Part shown: positions 1 through 5,120 of the stretch, in pieces
Layout of the letters: every line of letters starts with the position of its first letter
Position numbering within the stretch: position 1 is the stretch's first letter
Source: Melioribacteraceae bacterium
GTDB taxonomy: Bacteria > Bacteroidota > Ignavibacteria > Ignavibacteriales > Melioribacteraceae
NCBI GenBank assembly: GCA_015486905.1
Contig: WFQV01000522.1
Span: 1-6,782, forward strand
Reading direction: 5' to 3'
Length of the DNA stretch: 6,782 nt
Notes under the pieces: model-generated
Database searches by the model: none
Seen by the model: the letters and a program-made list of their open reading frames with translations, nothing else
What the model was told of the DNA's origin: nothing
Made by a program: the position numbers and the translations under genes

Positions 1-140
1 ATGAGTGGACAAATGTATAAATGGATGCTCATTGATGAAGAAGGTTGAAGGTTGTGGAGTACGCTAAGGCAGAACTGACCATGCTTCGTTCAGTTGAAAT
101 GACAGTGAAAAAGTCCGCATTCTCTTGGGTTCTATCTGGC
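1..140. other. Left-edge non-coding stretch, nothing recognised
   Basis: No conserved gene is visible here. One short reading frame, open from the window edge, ends at TGA 46-48. It could be the last 15 codons of a gene lying to the left, but the peptide is too short to recognise. The rest is ordinary-looking AT-rich sequence leading into the first hairpin repeat. Confidence 0.4.
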
Positions 141-174
141 ATTGCCGTCGGATTTATCCGACGGTTGAAAAATA
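141..174 (+). repeat. REP-like hairpin element, copy A
   Basis: A perfect inverted repeat lies at 145-164: arms CCGTCGGAT and ATCCGACGG with a two-base TT loop. It is preceded by ATTG and followed by TTGAAAAATAC. The reverse complement of 249-288 shows the same order of blocks (ATTGCCGT, hairpin with ACGG closing, TGAAAAA, ATAC), so the two are diverged copies of one element in opposite orientation. This resembles REP/REPIN sequences, which are mobilised by RAYT (TnpA_REP) transposases in other bacteria. No transposase is present in the window, so the REP assignment is inference. Confidence 0.6.
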
Positions 175-189
175 CAACAAGCTTCACAG

Positions 190-199
190 GGCTTTAGCC
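190..199. repeat. Small hairpin GGCTTTAGCC between the REP-like copies
   Basis: Four-base arms GGCT and AGCC flank a TT loop; a G-T wobble (189/200) can extend the stem by one pair. It has the same short-arm, TT-loop design as copy A, and copy B reads CTTTAG at its core on the minus strand. It may be a third, shorter member of the repeat family, or chance. Confidence 0.35.
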
Positions 200-248
200 T
201 CATTGTTCTAACACCGAATGAAAGTGAAATGTGGAGCCAAAAAACATT

Positions 249-288
249 GTATCTTTTTTCAGGCCCGTTGACTAAAGTCAACGGCAAT
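249..288 (-). repeat. REP-like hairpin element, copy B (inverted)
   Basis: A perfect inverted repeat at 265-284 has arms CCGTTGACT and AGTCAACGG with a two-base AA loop (TT on the minus strand). Read on the minus strand, the element begins ATTGCCGT, continues through the hairpin to ACGG, then TGAAAAA and GATAC, matching copy A (141-174) block by block. The arm sequences differ between copies while base pairing is kept, which suggests that the hairpin itself is what is maintained. With copy A it forms a head-to-head pair about 75 nt apart, the arrangement seen in REPINs. Confidence 0.6.
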
Positions 289-310
289 GGAACTAAAGTC
301 AACGTCAATG
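271..310 (+). repeat. 19-nt direct repeat, period 21 nt
   Basis: ACTAAAGTCAACGGCAATG at 271-289 is repeated at 292-310 with a single change (G284 to T305). The first copy includes the right arm of REP-like element B; the second is a half element without a left arm. It looks like a local slippage duplication of half of the hairpin element. Confidence 0.6.
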
Positions 311-319
311 TTGACTAAT

Positions 320-351
320 CCAACATTCCATTATTCCAACATTCCAACGAC
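320..351 (+). repeat. 8-nt tandem repeat, four units (CCAACATT-like)
   Basis: Four contiguous 8-base units occur: CCAACATT, CCATTATT, CCAACATT, CCAACGAC. Units one and three are identical and the others are diverged. This is simple-sequence intergenic repeat with no coding periodicity. Confidence 0.6.
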
Positions 352-357
352 CCCTTC

Positions 358-395
358 ACCATTCACAATTTACCATTTACAATTCACCATTCAAC
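358..395 (+). repeat. 14-nt tandem repeat, about 2.7 units
   Basis: The unit is ACCATTYACAATTY: full units at 358-371 and 372-385, then a partial unit at 386-395. The two full copies differ only at C/T positions. It directly follows the 8-nt repeat and shares its CCATT flavour, so this is a patch of two different tandem repeats side by side. Confidence 0.6.
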
Positions 396-397
396 CT

Positions 398-464
398 GTC
401 GCGACGGACCTCCCAAAATGCGGGGGAAGGCGGACCGGTCGCGACGAATCCCGACTTGTCGGGA
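398..464. repeat. GC-rich compound inverted-repeat cassette
   Basis: Two copies of the self-complementary octamer GTCGCGAC (398-405 and 438-445) bracket an inner CCTCCC/GGGGG pairing, so the 48-nt segment can fold on itself. Immediately after it lies TCCCGACTTGTCGGGA (449-464), a hairpin with seven-base arms and a TT loop. A GGACC motif occurs beside both octamers (406-410 and 432-436). The block is sharply more GC-rich than its surroundings, which suggests an inserted, dispersed repeat rather than locally evolved sequence. No T-tract follows directly, so it is not a plain terminator. Function unknown. Confidence 0.5.
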
Positions 465-573
465 GAAATCGGATTTCTTGTCTCTTCTTTCTGATTTTTT
501 TTATTTTTTGCCACCGTTTTTAAATCTGTGCCCTAAGAATCCGGACGCAAGAAGATTCGAATCCTTCTAAGAA

Positions 574-657
574 ATGATTTCGAGAGATTTAATTATTTTA
601 ACGGGTCTAATATTATTTTCTACGTTAGTGTTTTTAATTTGGTATAACCGGTCTTAG
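574..657 (+). CDS. Possible 27-residue single-span membrane microprotein
   Basis: A short frame of 27 codons from ATG 574 to TAG 655-657 encodes an almost uninterrupted hydrophobic helix, about residues 6-24 (Leu, Ile, Phe and Val rich, ending Ile-Trp-Tyr). It is bounded by Arg4/Asp5 at the start and Arg26 at the end. An in-frame TAA six bases upstream of the ATG fixes the start. There is no clear Shine-Dalgarno sequence; the ATG is preceded only by TAAGAA. The design is that of tiny accessory membrane subunits such as KdpF or CydX, but I recognise no family and no partner gene is adjacent. An AT-rich spacer can produce such a frame by chance, so this is only a candidate. Confidence 0.25.
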   Translation: MISRDLIILTGLILFSTLVFLIWYNRS

Positions 658-660
658 CAC

Positions 661-672
661 TTTGAGCTCAAA
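661..672. repeat. Perfect 12-bp palindrome
   Basis: TTTGAGCTCAAA is fully self-complementary and lies just after the microprotein stop and 33 nt before the candidate promoter. It could be a dimeric regulator site, or chance. No T-tract follows, so it does not look like a terminator. Confidence 0.25.
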
Positions 673-704
673 AAGAAAAACGAAGCAACGATATTATTCT
701 TAAA

Positions 705-734
705 TTTGAAAGTCGTAAATGAATTTTATTTTTG
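705..734 (+). promoter_or_regulatory. Candidate Bacteroidota-type promoter for the FabK/NMO-family gene
   Basis: TTTG at 705-708 is followed after 18 nt by TATTTTTG at 727-734. This fits the TTG (-33) and TAnnTTTG (-7) promoter described for Bacteroidota. Transcription would begin around 740, leaving a leader of about 30 nt that contains the ribosome site GGAAGGA (754-760). The sequence is AT-rich and the motif short, and it is not known from the window whether this organism uses that promoter type. Confidence 0.35.
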
Positions 735-768
735 AAAACAAAACGCACTCACCGGAAGGAATTTAACA

Positions 769-1716
769 ATGGAAATAAACAACCGAATAACAAAACTTTT
801 TGACATTAAATACCCAATCATTCAAGGCGGAATGGTCTGGGCTTCGGGGTGGAAATTAGCAAGTGCTGTTTCGGAGGAAGGGGGACTCGGACTAATAGGT
901 GCAGGTTCAATGAAGCCGGAGCTTTTACGCGAACACATACGTAAATGTAAAAAAGCAACGAACAAACCCTTTGGCGTTAATCTTCCTCTGATTAGAGAAG
1001 ACATTGAAAATTTAATAAACGTTATTTTAGAGGAAGAAGTTAAAATCGTTTTCACTTCCGCAGGTCATCCTGGGAAGCATATTGAAAAATTCAAATCCAA
1101 AGGGATAAAAGTTGCACACGTCGTTTCCTCGGTAAAACAAGGACTAAAAGCCGAATCCGTCGGCTGTGATGCCATCGTGGGCGAAGGTTTTGAAGCAGGC
1201 GGACACAACGGTTTTGACGAACTTACAACCTTCGCTTTAATTCCACAACTGGTGAGTGCAGTAAATACGCCGGTAATTGCCGCGGGAGGAATAGCTGACG
1301 GGCGCGGAATTCTTGCCGCACTCGCTCTCGGTGCCGAAGGCGTTCAATTAGGCACAAGGTTCGCCGCCACGGTGGAATCTTCCGCTCACGAAAACTTTAA
1401 AAGAAAAATTGTGGAAGCAAAAGACAACGATACCGTATTGATATTAAGAAAAGTTATGCCTGCGCGAGTAATTAAAAACAACTTTGCGCTTCAAGCATTA
1501 AATACCGAAGCAGAAGGAAAAGCGAAAGAAGAACTTCTTGAACTACTAAAAATAAAACGTGAGAAAATCGGAATATTCGAAGGAGACGTGAGAGAAGGGA
1601 TGTTAGAGGCAGGTCAAGGTTCGGGTCTAATAAAAGAAATTTTAACTGTTAAAGATGTTTTTCGGAAATTAATTTCCGAGTTTGACAAAGCAAAAACAGA
1701 TGTTTGTAAATATTAA
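769..1716 (+). CDS. FMN-dependent nitronate monooxygenase / FabK-like enoyl-ACP reductase family protein
   Basis: A 315-residue TIM-barrel flavoprotein of the 2-nitropropane dioxygenase family (PF03060), expected in the cytosol. Visible motifs are the N-terminal QGGM (19-22), the AGHP stretch (98-101), EAGGHNG (142-148) with likely catalytic His146, the flavin phosphate-binding AAGGIADG (171-178), GVQLGTRF (191-198), and a C-terminal AGQGSGLI (281-288). Family members either oxidise nitronates or, as FabK, reduce enoyl-ACP with NAD(P)H in fatty-acid synthesis. The N-terminal third (ITKLFDIKYPIIQGGM, TNKPFGVN) reads much like FabK as I remember it, but many annotated nitronate monooxygenases share these blocks, so the substrate is not assigned. 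The start is supported by GGAAGGA at 754-760, eight nt upstream. The length is normal. It appears to be a single gene; the next reading frame, 124 nt on, is a broken, unrelated gene. Confidence 0.9.
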   Translation: MEINNRITKLFDIKYPIIQGGMVWASGWKLASAVSEEGGLGLIGAGSMKPELLREHIRKCKKATNKPFGVNLPLIREDIENLINVILEEEVKIVFTSAGHPGKHIEKFKSKGIKVAHVVSSVKQGLKAESVGCDAIVGEGFEAGGHNGFDELTTFALIPQLVSAVNTPVIAAGGIADGRGILAALALGAEGVQLGTRFAATVESSAHENFKRKIVEAKDNDTVLILRKVMPARVIKNNFALQALNTEAEGKAKEELLELLKIKREKIGIFEGDVREGMLEAGQGSGLIKEILTVKDVFRKLISEFDKAKTDVCKY

Positions 1717-1728
1717 AATTTTAAAGCC

Positions 1729-1750
1729 GTAGTTAAAACCGGTTAACTAC
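1729..1750 (+). terminator. Possible weak stem-loop after the FabK/NMO-family gene
   Basis: GTAGTTAA and TTAACTAC form an 8-bp stem around a six-base AACCGG loop, 12 nt after the stop codon. The stem is AT-rich and no T-run follows, so it is not a canonical intrinsic terminator. It may stabilise the 3' end of the transcript. Confidence 0.3.
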
Positions 1751-1840
1751 ATCCGACTACCTTAGCAAGCACGTTTTACAACTCTTTTCGAATAAGAGGT
1801 AAGTGAATATTTTTGATCACATAAAAATTTGAGTTGAGAA

Positions 1841-2289
1841 ATGAGTAACAAAAATATCATAATAAAAAGCGATGATTACAGAATTTTTATCAAACAGATA
1901 AAAAACAAAATCCAAGCGTCGCAAATAAAAGCAGCAATTTCCGTAAATAAAGAACTGCTAAAGCTTTATTGGTTCATTGGTTCTGAAATAGTAAAAAAAC
2001 AAGAAACAGCAAATTGGGGAGACGGACTATTAAAGCAAGTCAGTTCAGATTTACAAAAAGAGTTTCCCGGTATGAAAGGATTTTCAGAAACTAATCTCAA
2101 GTATATGAAAAAATGGTATAGCTTTTTCGTAAAAAGTCCACAAGTTGTGGACGATTTGGACAATGCTTTGATATTTCAAAGCCTATTGGTGTAAGCGAAT
2201 ATATTTTAACAAAAATCCTCCCTGAAGAGTATAAAAACACATTGCCTTCTATTGAAGAAATTAAAAACGAAATTGGAGATGTCAATTAG
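1841..2289 (+). pseudogene. DUF1016/YhcG-type PDDEXK nuclease gene with the central nuclease domain deleted
   Basis: The surviving frame (ATG 1841 to TAA 2192-2194, 117 residues) is a DUF1016 N-terminal domain. It carries the family's LYWFIGSEIVKKQ (42-54), NWGDGLLKQVSSDLQKEFPG (58-77) and FSETNLKYMKKWY (81-93). The extreme C-terminus also survives in another frame at 2179-2289: KPIGVSEY, then a conserved LP...LPSIEEIKNEIG tail ending at TAG 2287-2289. Intact relatives are about 340-380 residues, so roughly 200 or more residues, including the PDDEXK nuclease domain, are missing between them. The junction lies near GATATTTCA (2170-2178) and leaves a frame change. Family members are accessory genes often found near restriction or other defence genes; their role is not well established. 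A short peptide could still be made, but nuclease activity should be lost. The only ribosome-site candidate is weak (GAGTTGAGA before the ATG). Confidence 0.8.
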
Positions 2290-2444
2290 TGAAATAATAG
2301 AAGTAGAATGTAGATTCGACTGGGAACTGCGACATTTGAGATCTAACTCGCTCAACATTGTTTCCGCAAACAAACCTTACTTTTCACTTTAAAAATCATT
2401 AAATTAATTTGCTTTATCAAAAAATTTTTTAATACGAGGAAAAA
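2290..2444. other. Spacer upstream of dxr
   Basis: This 155-nt AT-rich gap follows the DUF1016 remnant and probably carries the promoter for dxr-rseP. A loose candidate is TTG at 2358-2360 with TACTTTTC at 2378-2385, one base off the TAnnTTTG pattern; I do not regard it as established. No gene or strong hairpin is visible. Confidence 0.3.
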
Positions 2445-2447
2445 TTG
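2436..2447 (+). promoter_or_regulatory. Ribosome binding site fixing the TTG start of dxr
   Basis: GAGGA at 2436-2440 lies four bases before TTG 2445-2447. An in-frame TAA at 2430-2432 rules out any start further upstream. The first in-frame ATG (2466) would remove the first strand of the NADPH-binding fold. TTG is therefore the only sensible start. Confidence 0.75.
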
Positions 2448-3599
2448 CCCAAAAAAGTTTTTGTAATGGGTTCAACCGGTTCCATTGGAGAAAATACGCT
2501 AAACGTTGTGCGAGAGCTAAAGGATGAGTTCTTCCTCGTCGGATTAAGTGCTAACAAGAATATCGAATTGTTAGAAGAGCAAATAAACGAGTTCGATGTT
2601 CCCCTTGCCGTAGTAGCGGATTCCAAAAAAGCAAAAGAACTTAAAGAGATATTAAAAGGCAAAGCAAACTGTGAAATTCTTTCCGGGAAAGACGGTTTAC
2701 TTGAAGCCGCACGTGAAAGCAATTACGATATTCTCGTAACCGCCGTCGTGGGCTTTGCGGGACTTGCACCTACGCTTGAGGCAATTAAACGTAAAAAAAG
2801 AATTGCCCTTGCTAACAAAGAAACACTCGTAGTAGCAGGCTCAATCGTAAATGCGTTAGCGGAAGAATACGGCTCGGAAATTATTCCCGTCGATTCCGAA
2901 CACAGCGCCATCTTCCAAAGTTTGGTGGGAGAAGAAAAAGAAGAAATTGAGAAAATTTTGCTCACCGCCTCGGGAGGTCCCTTCAGAACTTGGAACCCGG
3001 AAGATTTGCGCACCGCTACAGTAGAAGAAGCACTGGCTCACCCTAATTGGAATATGGGAAACAAAGTAACTATCGACTCGGCAACAATGATGAACAAGGG
3101 TCTTGAGGTAATCGAAGCACATTGGCTCTTCGGCCTTCCGAGCGAAAAAATCGAAGTGCTCGTGCACCCGCAGTCGATTATCCACTCAATGGTGGAATTC
3201 AAAGACGGCTCGATAAAAGCACAATTAAGCTTGCCCGATATGAAATTACCGATTCAATATGCAATGACTTACCCCCACAGACTGAAAAGCAATTTTGTGC
3301 AAACGCACTTCCCGAAAATTAAAGAATTAACTTTTTTCGAACCGGACTTTGAAAAATTCGAGTGCTTAAAACTCGCTTACGATGCAATAGAAACGGGAGG
3401 AACGGCTCCTTGCATCCTGAACGCCGCAAATGAAATTGCCGTAAAAAAGTTTTTAGAAGGGAAAATAAAATTGACCGAAATCCCCAAGATTATCACAAAA
3501 GCATTGGAGGGAGTTGAGATTTCACAAGATATGAATTTGGAAGAAATTTTTGACTGTGACAAAAGGACGAGAGATTTTGTCGAAGCATTTTTTAATTAG
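2445..3599 (+). CDS. dxr: 1-deoxy-D-xylulose 5-phosphate reductoisomerase
   Basis: This enzyme (IspC) converts 1-deoxy-D-xylulose 5-phosphate to 2-C-methyl-D-erythritol 4-phosphate using NADPH and a divalent metal, the first committed step of MEP isoprenoid synthesis in the cytosol. The 384 residues are of normal length. Visible are the NADPH-binding GSTGSIG (9-15), ALANKET (121-127), the metal site PVDSEH (148-153, with Asp150 and Glu152), TASGGPFR (174-181, Ser176), the flexible loop with His199, Trp202 and Met204, and the substrate/metal segment DSATMMNKGLE (211-221, with Ser212, Asn217, Lys218 and Glu221). HPQSIIHSMVEF (241-252) follows. All active-site residues known from the E. coli enzyme have counterparts. 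The gene starts with TTG. It is followed after 12 nt by rseP, whose ribosome site overlaps the dxr stop codon, so the two are very likely co-transcribed. The enzyme is the known target of fosmidomycin. Confidence 0.97.
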   Translation: MPKKVFVMGSTGSIGENTLNVVRELKDEFFLVGLSANKNIELLEEQINEFDVPLAVVADSKKAKELKEILKGKANCEILSGKDGLLEAARESNYDILVTAVVGFAGLAPTLEAIKRKKRIALANKETLVVAGSIVNALAEEYGSEIIPVDSEHSAIFQSLVGEEKEEIEKILLTASGGPFRTWNPEDLRTATVEEALAHPNWNMGNKVTIDSATMMNKGLEVIEAHWLFGLPSEKIEVLVHPQSIIHSMVEFKDGSIKAQLSLPDMKLPIQYAMTYPHRLKSNFVQTHFPKIKELTFFEPDFEKFECLKLAYDAIETGGTAPCILNAANEIAVKKFLEGKIKLTEIPKIITKALEGVEISQDMNLEEIFDCDKRTRDFVEAFFN

Positions 3600-3603
3600 G
3601 AGA
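3598..3603 (+). promoter_or_regulatory. rseP ribosome binding site overlapping the dxr stop
   Basis: AGGAGA begins inside the dxr TAG stop (3597-3599) and ends eight nt before the rseP ATG. This tight arrangement favours ribosomes passing directly from dxr to rseP on one mRNA. Confidence 0.7.
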
Positions 3604-3611
3604 TTTGTTTA

Positions 3612-4964
3612 ATGGATTATATTATTTATTTTATTATCACCATCGGCGTACTGGTTTTCATTCACGAGTTCGGACACTTCGCCGCTGCAAAATTAAGCGG
3701 AATGCAAGTGGACGTTTTTTCCATAGGCTTTGGTAAACGACTTTTCGGTTGGAACAAAATAAACGGTTTTACACTCGGCGATTTAAGTAAAGACGTTGAT
3801 TTGAAAGGGGAAACGGACTACCGTGTGGCTCTTTTGCCCCTCGGCGGCTACGTCAAAATTGCCGGAATGATTGACGAAAGTTTCGACACGGAATTTGTAA
3901 ATAAAGAACCGCAGCCAAACGAGTTCCGGGCAAAACCGACCCACCAAAAACTCTTTGTAATTACCGCGGGCGTGCTAATGAATTTACTTCTGACAATCGT
4001 TATTTTCTGGGGTGCAAATTACTTCCGAGGAAGGCAGGTAATCCTCACAACCACTTTGGGAAATATCGATTCCACAAGCACTGCATTTGCTGCCGGCTTC
4101 AGAACCGGCGACAAGATTGAATTCGTTAATGGAAAGAAAATAGAAAACTGGGATGAACTAACCGAAGAGCTTTTCGTCGAAAGCATAGGACAAGGTGCAT
4201 CGGTTAAAGTCCTTAGAGGAAATTCCGAACTTACAATAAAGGTACCCTCCGAAATACTTGCTTCAAAAAACCACAAACTAATGCTTCCCTACAACCACAC
4301 GGTGCCTTACATCAGCGACGTATTGAAAGAATCCCCTGCGAAAGATGCGGGAATTAAATCCGGGGATTTGATTTTAAAAATTGACAATGAGCCGACTAAC
4401 TTTGCTACTGACGTTGTAAAAATAATTCAGTCAAATAAGGAGAAGGACATTCCCGTTGTTTTACTACGGGGGAAAGACACAATCACTACAACGGTGAACC
4501 CCGGCGTGGAAGGTAAAATAGGTATTGCTATTGCCGATGCTTACAACGGTCCCGTTAAGTACGTCACCTACGGCTTTTTAGAATCGTTTGCAAAAAGCTT
4601 CAAAGACATTTATCGTTACACTGTATTAACTATGGTGATGTTTAAAGATGTAATTGTCGGCAAAGTTGCTTTTGGACAAGTCTTTGGCGGACCAATTAAA
4701 ATCGCACAGTTTGCTGTAAGGTCAGCGGATTCCGGGTGGTCTTCGTTCCTCTTCTTTCTTGCAATGTTGAGCCTTAGCTTGGCAATTATTAATATTATTC
4801 CCTTCCCGGGACTTGACGGCGGGCATTTTGTTATCATTGCAATTGAAGGAATTATTCGTAAGGAATTACCCATTAAAGTAAAAATAGCAATCCAAAATAC
4901 GGGGTTCGTTCTGCTTCTTCTATTAATGGCGTTTATTCTTTACAGCGACATTATTAACTTATGA
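3612..4964 (+). CDS. rseP: RIP metalloprotease RseP (site-2 protease family)
   Basis: A 450-residue inner-membrane zinc protease (family M50) that cuts substrates within the membrane. In well-studied bacteria it completes release of sigma-E by cleaving the anti-sigma factor RseA, and it also removes signal-peptide remnants. The first membrane helix carries the zinc motif HEFGH (18-22). LLPLGGYVKI (74-83) is the conserved membrane-associated loop, and a second helix spans about 113-134. Two periplasmic PDZ domains follow, about 148-212 and 231-297, each with a carboxylate-binding-type loop (AGFRTGD, AGIKSGD). GGPIKIAQ (359-366) precedes the third helix, and NIIPFPGLDGGH (394-405) supplies the third zinc ligand, Asp402. 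A final helix spans about 430-446. The length fits the family. It is the second gene of the dxr-rseP pair, an adjacency found in many bacteria. No RseA-like substrate or sigma factor lies in the window, so the local substrate is unknown. Confidence 0.95.
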   Translation: MDYIIYFIITIGVLVFIHEFGHFAAAKLSGMQVDVFSIGFGKRLFGWNKINGFTLGDLSKDVDLKGETDYRVALLPLGGYVKIAGMIDESFDTEFVNKEPQPNEFRAKPTHQKLFVITAGVLMNLLLTIVIFWGANYFRGRQVILTTTLGNIDSTSTAFAAGFRTGDKIEFVNGKKIENWDELTEELFVESIGQGASVKVLRGNSELTIKVPSEILASKNHKLMLPYNHTVPYISDVLKESPAKDAGIKSGDLILKIDNEPTNFATDVVKIIQSNKEKDIPVVLLRGKDTITTTVNPGVEGKIGIAIADAYNGPVKYVTYGFLESFAKSFKDIYRYTVLTMVMFKDVIVGKVAFGQVFGGPIKIAQFAVRSADSGWSSFLFFLAMLSLSLAIINIIPFPGLDGGHFVIIAIEGIIRKELPIKVKIAIQNTGFVLLLLLMAFILYSDIINL

Positions 4965-5013
4965 TTTGGAAACAATTTCTTTGGAAATAAATTAATTGCT
5001 GCCTTAAATAGCA

Positions 5014-5063
5014 ACGTGACTATCCCGAATTAAATTAAACATTTCTCGGGACAAACGTCATGT
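5014..5063 (+). promoter_or_regulatory. Two-tier stem-loop between rseP and the phosphate genes
   Basis: An outer 7-bp stem (ACGTGAC 5014-5020 with GTCATGT 5057-5063, one G-U pair) encloses an inner 6-bp stem (TCCCGA 5023-5028 with TCGGGA 5046-5051) around a 17-nt AT-rich loop. No T-tract follows, so it is not a classic terminator. It lies 49 nt after the rseP stop and 57 nt before the DUF47 start. It could be an RNA leader structure, a 3'-end structure for dxr-rseP, or a diverged repeat; its inner stem shares TCCCGA...TCGGGA with the hairpin at 449-464. Confidence 0.35.
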
Positions 5064-5111
5064 AAAAACGTAAGCGAGAAAAATAAAATTTAAGACCGTA
5101 AAATAAAATGC

Positions 5112-5118
5112 GGAGGTG
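5112..5118 (+). promoter_or_regulatory. Strong Shine-Dalgarno site of the DUF47 gene
   Basis: GGAGGTG is a near-perfect anti-16S match just before ATG 5121 (GGAGG ends four nt upstream). It is the strongest ribosome site in the window and suggests efficient translation of the phosphate-control gene. Confidence 0.75.
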
Positions 5119-5120
5119 TT

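Noticed and set aside
1..48. Open frame from the window edge to TGA 46-48
   Set aside because: Possibly the end of a gene to the left, but 15 residues are too few to support a call.
320..395. CRISPR array
   Set aside because: The units are 8 and 14 nt, contiguous, without unique spacers of 25-40 nt, and no cas gene is present.
287..523. 78-codon frame on the plus strand over the repeat region
   Set aside because: It runs straight through the tandem repeats and the GC-rich cassette. Its peptide is Pro/Thr/Ile-rich translation of repeats with no domain or ribosome site.
531..572. tRNA-like T-loop sequence GATTCGAATC
   Set aside because: The segment is mostly a self-complementary palindrome. 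The T-stem closing pair would mismatch, and no D-arm, anticodon arm or acceptor stem can be found upstream.
2856..3185. 109-codon minus-strand frame inside dxr
   Set aside because: It lies wholly opposite conserved dxr catalytic sequence and has no recognisable domain.
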